From NCBI RefSeq assembly GCF_030035675.1, contig NC_084481.1, positions 227,446,927 through 227,510,926 of the forward strand: DNA of 64,000 nt, given 5' to 3'. Source of the stretch: Rhineura floridana (lineage: Eukaryota; Chordata; Lepidosauria; Squamata; Rhineuridae). The translations under genes were made by a program, and so were the position numbers. Shown here in pieces: positions 44,546 to 55,124 of the stretch. The notes beneath the pieces were generated by a model. That model did not search any database and was not told where the DNA came from. It saw only the letters and a program-made list of their open reading frames with translations. Every line of letters starts with the position of its first letter. Within the stretch, counting starts at the first letter, position 1.

Positions 44546-45488
44546 CAAATGTTCTACGCAAGGCCTATGTACCGTAACTTCTTGACTGTGCAGCACCCAG
44601 CAACAGATGAAAGCATTAGTGATACAATGCAGCCACAGAGTTGGGAAGGGTTTGGTTTCATAGCGGTGGATCAAGTAGTGGCAAGGCATTTTTAAAGCAG
44701 TAATTGTATGTCCAAATCAATGCCTGGTCCTAGATTTTGGACACCCAGTGGACACAAATGGACACATACAATTTAGTCAATGAACCAAGAAGACAAATTC
44801 AGAATGGAAGCCACTGAGACACTGACTAGAGGTATGAAATTATAACAACGTTGAACAGAAATAGTAGAACATAGGGGCAAACGACACAGTAGTTCTTGGG
44901 GTGCTTACAAACCCTCAGTCTTTCTGAACAATGTCATAGCAAAATCTCTCTCCCTGTACACTGTGATGTCTAGTTCTCTGTATTTTCATTCTTTTTTTCA
45001 TAAGAATTCTGCCTACAGCAGAACGTGGATTATAAGCAACAACTGTTAATTTTAATTTGTGTTTTAATCCATGTGTTTACTGGTGGATGGGCAGGTTAGT
45101 AAGAATTTTGCTAGGCTAGTAACTTGCATAAATGCATTTGCAAGGCTGCATTCACTTCCTGGTTTTTTTTTAGTTTGAAACACTTTCACTACAATCCAAA
45201 TGTCAGGGCTTGTGCATGGTACAGAGGCTTCCACATGCAAGCCATCTGAATAGGAAAAAAAAGATACCCAGTAACAATTCCTTTAAAAATGCCCTGAGTA
45301 GTGGAATATTCCTGTTGGGTTTCAGCCCACCATTAGGTGAGGGTACTGGTAAAATATAGATCTGTGAAATCAAGCCCTCCCAGGGCCTGATTCAGAATTA
45401 AGCGCCACTATCTTAAATGGGTGGTTGTGTCTGATGTGCAACTTGGTTTTAACCCTTCTGCAGCAGACTGGCTACTTCTACCATGTAC
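44546..45488. other. No recognised feature
   Basis: Intronic (DHRS7 intron 1 on the + strand) DNA without a recognised repeat. Confidence 0.45.
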
Positions 45489-45632
45489 TGCAGGGACAGA
45501 GAACTTGGTGCCTTCCAAATGTTGCTGGACTCCAAATCCCATCAGCCCCAGCCAGCATAACCAACAGGCAGGGATGATGGGAGCTGTAGTCCAGCAACAT
45601 CTGCAAGGCCTCAGATGTTCCCCTCCGCTGAT
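45489..45632. repeat. Palindromic hAT MITE
   Basis: AGGGACAGAGAACTTGGTGC and GATGTTCCCCTCCGCTG arms with CCCATCAGCCCCAGCCAGCA core. Confidence 0.75.
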
Positions 45633-46480
45633 GTAGTTTGTTCACTGAATTCATTAACATGGACTTAAAAATACACACTCTAGCACTGAAAGAGAAACAT
45701 CTACAATTCAGCAGAGGAATAACTCTGAACAATTACACACACACACCCATGCCTGGACTTTCATTTACCATTATGGCTGAAATCTCTCCCAAACGGAAAT
45801 CTGCATTCCAGTGCTGGAAAAAAATTGCATGGAGAGAGATCACATTTTTATTAATCTTTAATTATCTTGGTTGTATGTGCATTAAGGGATAACCCATTCA
45901 TTTCCTCAAGAATTAAGCATTATATCACCACTCTGTGTGTTTAAAGATCCTGATGAACAGCTCAATCCTAATCACACCTACTACTCAGAAGTCAGTTGCA
46001 CTGAATTCAGTGGGGGTTAGGATTGCTGCCCGAGGGGAGGAATCTGAAAACGAAAAGGGATTGTTAAGAGCGAGCTCTAAAGCATATGCCAGAAGCTTTG
46101 CAAACATCTGTCAATGATAAATGTTTGCATTTTTTTTGGCAGCAGCTTATGCGCTTGAAAGTTCCACTAGAGCCTTGCACAATTTATAACCTACCAAACT
46201 GAATGCAACTCAACAACTGCATTTTGCCAGGAAGGAGCATTGCTGAGCACTTAACAGACTCTGACAGATGCCCATGTGACGCCAATTTGCATGCACATTT
46301 CAGCTGATGTTCAGAGGGGGAAAACTAACTCTGGCTGTTAGACCTTACTCTGAATTATAGTGTGCTGATAGGATTTTCTGGAGCCCAGTACAAAAGAGAG
46401 AGCACTGCTGGATCAGGTCAAAGACCATCTAATCTAGCATTCTGTTCACACAGAAAGTTCTCCATTCCTGTGCAAAGGGA
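45633..46480. other. No gene; short CR1 piece
   Basis: About 46390-46460 is an antisense CR1 3' end (CACTGCTGGATCAGGTCAAA). The rest is unrecognised. Confidence 0.45.
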
Positions 46481-46685
46481 AAAGGTGGAGTGGTGGTTCT
46501 TGCCTATTTCACCTACAGCTCTCCCACCACTCTGTTTTGCACAGTCCCCTAATTCTCTGGAGCTGATGTGGGTTAGGGTGTCGGGGGGGCGGAGCTGTAG
46601 GTGGAGATGAAAATCAGCAAAAATCCCTTTCCCTTCTCTTTCATTAGTGGAGGCCTCTCCACTGGATCAGAAGCCTTTCCATGTC
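46481..46685 (+). repeat. 205-bp near-identical direct repeat, unit 1
   Basis: Matches 47805-48009 over 205 bp with only about one difference seen (CAGAAG versus CAGGAG). Contains the inverted pair CACCTACAGCTC / GAGCTGTAGGTG. No known family recognised. Confidence 0.85.
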
Positions 46686-47328
46686 CAGTGAAATGCTCCT
46701 AAGAAACTAATTCACAGGGGATAATGGAAACATCCTTCCTTTGTGGTTTGTTCTCGGTATCTGCTACTCAGATATATTCCTTCTGTTCATGGGGGCTCCA
46801 TTTTTGCTCTAGTAACTCATAGCCATCAATGTCCTCTCTCCTTAATTCGTCTAATCTAGCCTTCCCTAATCTTTTGCCCTCCAGATGTTTTGGACTATGT
46901 TCTTATCTGTGCTGAACCAGACACATTAACTGAAGAAGCAGCCTCTTTATGTGATGCAATGTTCCGACCAAGTGGCTGTTGGCATCTTTGTTCTTGATAA
47001 GGCATTAGTAAAATGCCTCTCTTTCTGCCTGGTGGTCGGATTGAATATTGCAAGGAGCCTTGGATTCTCTTGTGGGGTCAGCACTAAAGAGGGCTGGGCC
47101 ACCTAATGTCAAGGCTAGATGGGGCCCTTGCCACCACACTGTCTCTGATTGCAACAATGCTACAACTCTCAGATCTGCACCACAGGTTTATATTGGTAGT
47201 ATACCACTTCAGCTCTCATGGTTTCCACCAGAGGATCCAGGGAATTGCAGCATGCTGAAAATTCACCCAGAGAGCCCTAGTAGGCCACATCTAAAGCATC
47301 TCGCAATAAATATCAAAAATATGTCAAA
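46686..47328. other. Half hAT MITE, otherwise unrecognised
   Basis: CTAATCTTTTGCCCTCCAGATGTTTTGGAC at about 46866-46895 is a single MITE arm. Nothing else recognised. Confidence 0.4.
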
Positions 47329-47442
47329 CTTTGCCAGCCCCCAGATGTTTTGGACTACAAGTCCCATGGGCCTCAGTTACCATGGTTGTGCTGATGGGAG
47401 TTGTAGTCCAAAATATCTGGAAGGCACCAGGTTGGCAAAGCC
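47329..47442. repeat. Palindromic hAT MITE
   Basis: CTTTGCCAGCCCCCAGATGT and AGGCACCAGGTTGGCAAAGC arms; core TTTTGGACTACAAGTCCCAT. Confidence 0.8.
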
Positions 47443-47509
47443 TGAAATACACTATAAACAAAACACATGAGATGAATTCAAATAATAATAATTACATTAT
47501 TATTCCATT

Positions 47510-47712
47510 TATATCCCACCTTTCCTCCAAGGAACTGAAGGTGGTGTACACGCTTCTCTCTGTTTTATTCTCACAGCAACCCTGTGAGGTAGGTTAGGCT
47601 GAGAGATAGTGACTGGCCCAAGGTCACCCAGTGGGCTTCTTGCCCGATGAGGATTTAAACCCTGGTCTTCCAGAACCTGGTCCAACACTCTAACCACTAC
47701 ATGACACTGGCA
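47510..47712 (-). repeat. tRNA/CORE-type SINE (MIR-like)
   Basis: Antisense copy: CAGCAACCCTGTGAGGTAGG, GGCCCAAGGTCACCCAGTGG, CCAACACTCTAACCACTACA. Confidence 0.8.
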
Positions 47713-47804
47713 ATAAGAGGATAATAACTCATATTCAATATTGCACTGTAATACTACAATCAAATACAAAAGCAAAGTCACTGAAAAGTGAAAACAAACA
47801 GAAA

Positions 47805-48009
47805 AAAGGTGGAGTGGTGGTTCTTGCCTATTTCACCTACAGCTCTCCCACCACTCTGTTTTGCACAGTCCCCTAATTCTCTGGAGCTGATGTGGGTTAG
47901 GGTGTCGGGGGGGCGGAGCTGTAGGTGGAGATGAAAATCAGCAAAAATCCCTTTCCCTTCTCTTTCATTAGTGGAGGCCTCTCCACTGGATCAGGAGCCT
48001 TTCCATGTC
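47805..48009 (+). repeat. 205-bp near-identical direct repeat, unit 2
   Basis: Second unit of the pair with 46481-46685, same orientation, 1.12 kb apart. Flanks differ on both sides. Confidence 0.85.
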
Positions 48010-48089
48010 TTTCCATTCTGGCCTTGCAACACTCTAAGGGCCATAGCAGCCCAGTTTAAATGGGGGTAGAGTCTTATCATTAGGCTAGA

Positions 48090-48345
48090 TCAGAGCTGAA
48101 GAACTTGTGGCCGTCAAGATGTACCTGGACTACATCTCCCATTGTCTCTGATTATTAGCCATGCTGGCTGGGGCTGATGGGAGCTTGGGTCCTTGAGTAT
48201 CTAGAGACTACAAGTTCCCCTCTCTTGAGCTGAATTGGTTTGTAAGAGCGTAAGAACAGCCTGGATCAGGCCAATGGCCCATCTAGTCCAACATCCTGTG
48301 CTTAAGGTGTAAGGGTAGCCCCACATAGAACATATTGCAGTAGAG
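48090..48345. repeat. hAT MITE and CR1 3' fragment
   Basis: 48090-48225: palindrome around ATGCTGGCTGGGGCTGATGG. 48243-48345: antisense CR1 3' end (AGAACAGCCTGGATCAGGCC, CTAGTCCAACATCCTGTG). Confidence 0.65.
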
Positions 48346-49455
48346 TAGGGCCCCGCTAATACAGCTCAGATGGTGGATGCTTACCCTGTTCTGGATGGGG
48401 TTACACTCCCCCTGAAAGAACAGGTACATAGTTTGGGGGTTCTTCTCAACTCTTCCTTGTCTCTCGAGGCCCAAGTGGCCTCGGTGGCACGGAATGCGTT
48501 TTACCATCTTCGTCTGGTAGCCCAACTACGCCCCTATCTGGACAGGGACGACCTCGCCTCCGTTGTCCACGCTCTGGTAACTTCAAGATTGGATTACTGT
48601 AATGCGCTCTACGTAGGGCTGCCCTTGAAGACAGTTCGGAAGCTTCAGCTGGTGCAGAACGCAGCTGCCAGATTATTGACGAGGACCAGTCGGTCTTCGC
48701 ATATAACACCTGTCCTGGCGCGTCTGCACTGGCTTCCTATTTGCTTCCGGGCGAGATTCAAGGTGCTGGTTTTGACCTATAAAGCCTTACACGGCGTGGG
48801 ACCTCAGTACCTTGTGGAACGCCTCTCTCGCTATGAACCTACCCGTTCACTTCGTTCAGAATCTAAGGCCCTCCTCCGGGTACCAACCCATCGGGAAGCC
48901 CGGAGGGTGGTTACGAGATCTAGGGCCTTTTCTGTGGTGGCCCCTGAGTTGTGGAACAGCCTCCCCGAAGAGGTACGCCTGGCGCCTACACTTCCATCTT
49001 TTCGGCGCCAGGTAAAGACCTTTTTATGCTCCCAGGCATTTTAATCTTCTTAACTTTTTAAATCTTTTAATCTGTATTTTAATTTTTGTAGTATTTATTT
49101 TGTTTTTGCTGTGCTTTTCGTTGTTTGTTTGTATATGTTTTTGTATTTTTATTATGATATATTGTATTTTATTTTGTTTGTTCACCGCCCTGAGAGCTAT
49201 TTCGCTAAGGGCGGTATATAAATTGAAATAATAAATAAATAAATAAATAAATAAATAGGGACCAGACCCCCGCTGTAAAGCAGAAATCGCCGTAAAGCAG
49301 AACCCCATAGACTATAATGGGCTGCGCCGTGCGAAAATGACGCAAAAGCGTCGCAAAACGTCGCAAAACGGCAAAATTGGCTTTAAAACAGGGATTTCCC
49401 GATTGAAAGCCGCCGCATCAGCGGAACGCTGTAAAGCAGGGCCCTACTGTAATCG
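48330..49455. mobile_element. CpG-rich TIR element split by an L2
   Basis: Left arm GCAGTAGAGTAGGGCCCCGC at 48330; right part 49257-49455 ends GCTGTAAAGCAGGGCCCTACTG, its inverted repeat. The interior is very CpG-rich (AAAAGCGTCGCAAAACGTCG). An L2 (48364-49256) separates the two parts. Confidence 0.65.
48364..49256 (+). mobile_element. L2 LINE 3' end with open C-terminal frame
   Basis: The frame 48370-49044 (224 codons) is open through the L2 C-terminus: LDYCNALYVGLPLKTVRKLQ, LVQNAAARLLTRTSRS, LHWLPICFRARFKVLVLTYK, FSVVAPELWNSLPEEV. The 3' UTR ends with about seven AAATA units. The well-kept frame points to a young copy. Confidence 0.9.
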
Positions 49456-49864
49456 TGGTTACCAGTGCATGAATCATGGTAGCCAGGCTATCCCTGACCA
49501 TGAATGGCTGTAGGAATGGTTAGGCTTGCGCTGTAAATGTTAAATAAATAAAACCAGGAATCAAGGTGCTCTTGTGGAATAGTAGTAGCTGTTCACCTAC
49601 TCCATTCTGTGTCTAACAGGCACCCTGGTGTTTCATTTAAGTTTAGTTGGGAAACTCTTCTCTGAGTGAACCAGATGCAAGATCAATCACCAGATTTAAT
49701 CAGTAACCTTTCAAATAGGTGGGAAGAAAGCTTTAGCATATGAAATTGCCTCCTTTGTTGTTTAGGCCAGCTCTCCCCAACCTGGTCCCCTAGATATTTT
49801 AGACCATAGATTATTCTACCATCCCTGACCTTTGGCCACACTGGCTAGCTGGCTTCACTTTTAA

Positions 49865-50403
49865 GGGGATGAGGCAACTCCCTTACCAGGAAAGGTTGCA
49901 ACATTTGGGGCTTTTTAGTTTAGAGAAAAGGCAAGGCAGAGGTGACATGGTAGAAGTGTGCCGAGTTATGCATGGCATGGAGAGAGTGGATAGAGAAAAG
50001 TTTTTCGCCGTCTCTCATAACACTAGAACTTGTGGACGTCCAATGAAGCTGAATGCTGGAAGCCTCGGGACAGACAAAAGAAAGGGCTTCTTCACTATGG
50101 AACTCTCTCCCAGAGGAGGCAGCGATGGCTGCCAGCTTGGATGGCTTTAAAAGAGAAGGAGACAAATTCATGGAGGAGAAGGCTAGCAATGGCCACTAAC
50201 CCTGATGGATATGTTCCACCTCCACTGCTGGAGGCAATATGCTTCTGAATACCACAGAAACCGCAGGTGGGGAGAGGGCTCTTGCGCCCAGGTCCTGCTT
50301 CTGGGTTTTCCGTTGGGGCCTCTGGGTGGCCACTGTGAGAACAGGAGGCTGGACTAGATGGGCCACTGCCTGAGCCAGCTGCAGGTCTCTCCTGATGTCC
50401 TTG
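49865..50403 (+). mobile_element. Older CR1, 3' end
   Basis: Encodes MRQLPYQERLQHLGLFSLEK, then VCRVMHGMERVDREKFF, about 75-80% like copies A-D by eye, and the CR1 3' UTR. The terminal TTCTTATG repeats are not evident. Confidence 0.8.
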
Positions 50404-51198
50404 CCCACAAGACTCTGCATCTTCTTTCTCCTCTCCCAATCACACGGCCTAGTTTTACACCACACAAAGTCACCATGGGCGTGCACTATCCTGGACCAAT
50501 CAAAGTTTGCATTTGTGCACTGTGGTATTAAATAACTAAATAAAAATAAATAAATAATAAAAAAAAAGATTTTTGTTTTCCCTTTAATCAGGGATGGGGA
50601 ACTTGAGGCAGGTTGGGTTAAATATGCCCCCCCCAGCTTCTCTATCCAGGGGATCTCCTTACAGCACACCCCTCAGCAGCCTTGCTCCCTGACCTCAAGT
50701 ATTTTTGCCTTTGCCCTTGAACTCTGGCAGTGCCTTTTGCTTACATATTTGCATGGCTGGAATGTAGCCTCCATCGCCCTGCCCATTTTTGCCTCAAGGC
50801 CTGCTCACCCACCGCAGGGACGTGGCCCCTGGAATGTTCCCCACAAGGAACCACGGCCCCCAGGCTGAGAAAAGGTTTCCATCCCTGCTTTTAATCATGG
50901 ATGGAAGAGGCTAAAACGTGAATCAGATGCAGTTTGGGAATTGGAGCAACCAGCCGTCTTTCTCGCTGTTCCTTTTTTGAAGTTGCAGCCATGGTTAAGT
51001 AAACAGCTCTCTGTGTGTCATGTAAATAGCTGAATTATCAGTAATAACAGTTGCTAAACTTGTACAAAATGTGGACTCCTTTTTCCAAAGCTTTTTTGAC
51101 GTAAGGCAAGAACATGCTGTGCCGGACTTAATGCACCAGTACTTGCCACAGCTGGCACCCTGCATGTGACCATTAGGACCCATGACCTAAGAGCTCTT
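50404..51198. other. No recognised feature
   Basis: An AATAAATAAATAATAAAAA stretch at about 50541-50567 may be an old LINE tail. Otherwise nothing. Confidence 0.4.
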
Positions 51199-51348
51199 CA
51201 TGCCAGCTGAGCCTTCCCCAACCTGGTTCTCTGCGGCTCCTTTACATGACCATGCCCATCAGTCATCGCTGCTGGGCTGGCTGGGGCTGATGGGAGTTGT
51301 AGTCCAAAGCAGTTGGAGTGCACCAAGTTGGGGAAGGCTGTACTGGAA
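51199..51348. repeat. Palindromic hAT MITE
   Basis: GAGCCTTCCCCAACCTGGTT and CACCAAGTTGGGGAAGGCTG arms, core GGGGCTGATGGGAGTTGTAG. Confidence 0.8.
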
Positions 51349-52195
51349 GACTAAGTTATTTGTGTTAGGAATACCTAGTCTGTGCTGACGTTTGGATCAC
51401 AGACAGCCCATTTATTTAGTCTGACCAGTAGGAGCCGGCACCCGTTGGGATTGCTAGGGCAGAAGGCAGGAACCAACAGTAAGCAAAACCAGAACTAATG
51501 CTGGTTTTCTCTCCATCCTCTTCCCTGCTGAGTTCTACAAGGGGCAACATGGAGACTTTAGGAGGAGAAAGCTGGCGGCCAGGGCCACCCCCTGGACTGG
51601 ATGTAAGCACAAAGGCAGGCAAGTGGGGGGCTGCCTGGGGGCAGACTGAGGTTGGTGGGGCGGTGCCCCATTCATGGTCCCTCCACTGTATACACACAAA
51701 CAGTACATTTCTCCACTGGTGTAACAGGATTGTTGTGGTGCCAGATTCATTTCCCCTTAAGAAGGGAGGGCGTGTGCCCTGAAGCACTGCGATCCTCTAG
51801 AAAATCTAACATGCTAATCAAAGTAGCACAACGGCAAAAGTATGCGTGGGTAACCTGGCAGTGGGGAGAGTATTCCGTACATCCCCCTCAGCAGTTTGTA
51901 GCCGGGGGCCGTATTTCCAGCTGAGCAAGAGCTGAAGGGCCAGTAATTTTGGTTACAACAGCATTCCTGTTCGAAGCAAGAGGTGTTTTTTTTGCAGACC
52001 AGATTGATTTGAGATTTCAGCCTGCTTTGTGATATTTTGTGGTGTTATGTAATGATACCGTTGTAGGTTTTTTCATTATTATGTTCCGAATTGGTTTTAT
52101 TATATTGTTTTGTTCTTGCTATGGAAGCCACTTTGAGGTCACCTGGTGATGACAAGCAGCATACGAATACACTAAATAAATAAACAAAATGTGGG
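51349..52195. other. LINE-like 3' end; otherwise unrecognised
   Basis: About 52020-52190 (GAAGCCACTTTGAGGTCACC, ACACTAAATAAATAAAC) looks like an L2-type LINE 3' UTR. The rest holds nothing recognised. Confidence 0.45.
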
Positions 52196-52289
52196 TTAAA
52201 GGTTATTTAACCCTTTCTCTCCTTGTTTAAGCAGCAACAGGGGCTCAGCAGAGTCCTTTAGTTTAGGAGATGCTGCTGTTCCCTCCCAG

Positions 52290-52776
52290 GAGGAGGCATG
52301 ATAGAAGTGTATAAAATTATGCATGGCATTGAGAAAGTGGATAGAGAAAAGTTCTTCTCCCTCTCTCATAATACTAGAACTTGTGGACATTCAAAGAAGC
52401 TGAATGTTGGAAGATTCAGGACAGACAAAAGGAAGTACTTCTTTACTCAGCGCATAGTTAAACTATGGAATTTGCTCCCACAAGATGCAGTAATGGCCAC
52501 CAGCTTGGATGGCTTTAAAAGAAGATTAGACAAATTCATGGAGGACAGGGCTATCAATGGCTACTAGCCATGATGGCTGTGCTCTGCCACCCTAGTCAGA
52601 GGCAGCATGCTTCTGAAAACCAGTTGCCGGAAGCCTCAGGAGGGTAGAGTGTTCTTGCACTCGGGTCCTGCTTGCAGGCTTCCCCCAGGCACCTGGTTGG
52701 CCACTGTGAGAACAGGATGCTGGACTAGATGGGCCACTGGCCTGATCCAGCAGGCTCTTCTTATGTTCTTATGTTT
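52290..52776 (+). mobile_element. CR1 LINE copy D (3' 0.5 kb)
   Basis: Starts at ATGATAGAAGTGTATAAAAT and encodes the last 89 residues of ORF2 (MIEVYKIMHGIEKVDREKFF ... DKFMEDRAINGY), then the full CR1 3' UTR and TTCTTATG tail. Nearly identical to copies A-C. Its downstream flank differs from theirs. Confidence 0.9.
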
Positions 52777-52804
52777 AGGTGCCTGTGTCTTGGCTTGAAG
52801 ATAT

Positions 52805-52965
52805 GGAGGAGGCGCCTAGCGCTGTGGTAGGTTCGATCCCCACCATCTCCAGGCAGGGCTGGAAAATGCTTCTGCCGGAAACCCTGGAGATCTGCTGCCT
52901 ACCAGTGTGGACAAAACTGAGATAGACCAACAGCTGGAGTAAGACGTCTTCCTATGTTTCTATCA
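52805..52965 (+). repeat. tRNA-Ala-derived SINE, decayed head
   Basis: CTGTGGTAGGTTCGATCCCC, ACCATCTCCAGGCAGGGCTG, AGATAGACCAACAGCTGGAG. Confidence 0.7.
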
Positions 52966-52966
52966 A

Positions 52967-53078
52967 AGCTTGGAAAAGTTACTTTTTTGAACTACAGCTC
53001 CCATCAGCCAAATCCAGTGGCCATGCTGGCTGGGGCTGATGGGAGTTGTAGTTTTAAAAAAGTAGCTTTTCCAAGCTC
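52967..53078. repeat. Palindromic MITE (AGAGCTTGGAAAAG arms)
   Basis: Sister copy of 1428-1538: AAAGCTTGGAAAAGTTACTT ... AAGTAGCTTTTCCAAGCTCT. Confidence 0.8.
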
Positions 53079-53084
53079 TGGTTT

Positions 53085-53340
53085 TTATGCATACAAGCAA
53101 TTTCTCATCATGCAAATGCGTTTTTGTCTGTTATTTTGACATATATTCATTTTATGTGTACTTTTCCCTAACGTATGCATTTTTGTAAACATTGTTTGAT
53201 TGACAAACTGCATTGCAAAATTCAAGTAAGTGCGCATTTCAAAGGATGGCTGCATTGTGGTTCTCATTGTTTTCGGAAAGTGCAAATTTGATAGATTCTG
53301 CTTCAAATGCAAACTGAATTTCTTGCCTGTTCCTCTGCCT
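53085..53340 (+). mobile_element. AT-rich hAT MITE family, partial
   Basis: CATACAAGCAATTTCTCATC, ATGCATTTTTGTAAACATTG, GAAAGTGCAAATTTGATAGA: right part of the 40562 family. Confidence 0.65.
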
Positions 53341-53642
53341 CTTTGATCCTGTTATTTGTATATCATGGGAATTTCCCGCTCGTGCCAGTGGAGGCTTCCC
53401 TTGAAATGCAAATAGCAGCTTCAGAGAATGCATGGAGAATTGTGAATAACATGCATGCAGGGCATTTTTAATGTGGGGCAGAGGGAGCACTGAAAAAAGT
53501 GGCCTGCTGTTTGCTGCCTCTGTTGCAGCGCAGTCTGCAATGTGCAAATGGTGCATCGCTGTTGACCACCTTGAGGCAAATACAAAAAGTTGATAAATTT
53601 GATTAAATAAATCAAATAACATTTTAATAAGATGGAATAGGA

Positions 53643-53822
53643 AAGGGCCGTAGCTCAGTGGTAGAGTGTCTGATTTGCATGCAGAAGGTTCCAGGTTCAG
53701 TCCCCGGCATCTCCAGGTAGAGCTGGAAATGTCCCCTTTCTGAAACTATGAACAGCTGCTGCCAGTCAGTGTCAACAATCCTGAGCAAGTATAAGGTATA
53801 AGGCAGCTTCCTCTGTCCCTAT
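53643..53822 (+). repeat. tRNA-Ala-derived SINE, well kept head
   Basis: GGGCCGTAGCTCAGTGGTAG, ATTTGCATGCAGAAGGTTCC, AGGTTCAGTCCCCGGCATCT follow tRNA-Ala(TGC) closely. A tRNA scanner may report a tRNA here. The body CAGTCAGTGTCAACAATCCT and tail GGCAGCTTCCTCTGTCCCTA show that it is a SINE. Confidence 0.85.
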
Positions 53823-53879
53823 TTAAATCATCTTTTTTTCTAGAACCACAAGGATTGGAATCTTACAATTACTTTTAAG

Positions 53880-54450
53880 AAAAATGCCATAGCTCAGTGG
53901 TAGAGTACATCCCCAGCATTTCCAGGTAGGGCCGGGGATGTCCCCTGCCTGAAATCCTAGAGGGTCGCTGGCAGTCAGGATGGACAGTCAGGGGCGTAGT
54001 CATCCAGGGTCTTGGGGGGGTCTTAGTCCCCCTACATTTTGGGGAGCAGGGTCCCAGGAGAGTCCCTACATCTCCAGCATCCTATGAGACAATCAGCATG
54101 AAAGGGGAGTGTATGAGTCACTGAGAAGAGTCTTATAACATGCTTCTTTGTCCTTTACTGCTGATTGGAACTGATCAGAGAGAAAGGAGGTGAGTCAGCC
54201 ATTGAGAAGACTCTCCTCAGTAGCTAACACTCCCCCCCTCATGCTGATTGGCTCCTAGAGATGTCTGTTGTTGTGGGAGAAGGCACTAGCAAGGATCTCA
54301 TTCTCATCCCAGGAGCAAAAAAGGGTGTGTATGGCTGTGACTACCATGAAGGGACCCTGCACTTTTGAATTTGCCACTACACTACTGTGGACAATACTAA
54401 GCTAGATGGGCCAGTGGTCTGTCTCAGTATAAGGAAGTTTCCTATGTAGT
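53880..54450 (+). repeat. tRNA-Ala-derived SINE split by a hAT element
   Basis: ATGCCATAGCTCAGTGGTAG to TGGACAG at 53987 and from TGGACAATACTAAGCTAGAT (54388) to CAGTATAAGGAAGTTTCC. The part in between is the element at 53989-54387. Confidence 0.8.
53989..54387 (+). mobile_element. hAT-type element, 399 bp
   Basis: Begins CAGGGGCGTAGT and ends CTACACTACTG, with 8-bp duplication TGGACAGT / TGGACAAT at 53981-53988 and 54388-54395. The interior carries several copies of CTGATTGG(C/A) in both orientations. A second copy is at 39551; one arm is inside the LTR at 56231. Confidence 0.85.
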
Positions 54451-54557
54451 TCTGTCCTGAGAAATAGCATGGGCCTTATCTACATTAGCTCATGCAGAAG
54501 TGTCTGCTGCTAATTTCAGCATGCAGTCATGCATTTCAGGGCATGGCCTGAAAGGCA

Positions 54558-54680
54558 CATGAGGCTACCACCTTGCTGAAAACTATGCAGGGTTAGGGTC
54601 TGGATGGGTGTCTGCCTGGGAACTGGATGTGTGCCGCCGTGACAGGACGAAAGGTGGAATATAAATGTAAAACAGATACA
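54558..54680 (+). repeat. 5S rRNA-like SINE, decayed
   Basis: GCTACCACCTTGCTGAAAAC, GGATGGGTGTCTGCCTGGGA, GGAATATAAATGTAAAACAG. Confidence 0.6.
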
Positions 54681-55014
54681 ATTGTTTTTCAGGTTTGGTT
54701 CTCTGTGTGTTCGTATTGGTAGTAAAAAGGCCGATTAGAGGCCTTGGGACAAAGGAAACAATACGCCTTCAGTTTCAAGGGCAAACTGAGCAAACATCTA
54801 CCTAATACCTGTTGCTAAAGAGAAGCCCAGGATGAAGAAAGTGATTTCACAAGGAATCTTTGGTTTTGCCTTGTTGCTTGTAATTTCTGGCCACGTGGTG
54901 ATTACACCAGAGTCCTTTCGGTTGACACAGCAGGGCCCCTGCGGGGGCTTAGTTTGTGCAAACCTGATGAAGACATTTGACCCCTCTGGTTAGGCTGCCT
55001 AGAGTTGACATAGT
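54681..55014. other. Unrecognised sequence beside CR1-C
   Basis: No family recognised. It abuts the shared flank of CR1-C, and the junction is at about 55014/55015. Confidence 0.4.
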
Positions 55015-55124
55015 TTTTTCTGATATTCAGCTGAAATCTGGCTTCCTGTAAATTGAGCCCATTATTCTGTGTCCTGCACTCTGGGATGATGGAGAAGAGA
55101 TCCTGGCCCTCCTCTGTGTGACAA
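55015..55124 (-). repeat. 3' flank shared by CR1 copies B and C
   Basis: In reverse complement, GTTGTCACACAGAGGAGGGC through AATATCAGAAAAAACT equals 34541-34655, next to copy B, with the same junction to the CR1 tail. Beyond this the two flanks diverge abruptly. Confidence 0.85.

Noticed and set aside
53643-53720. A tRNA-Ala(TGC)-like gene
   Set aside because: The stem partners are imperfect and the sequence continues into a SINE body and CR1-like tail found at many other places in the window.
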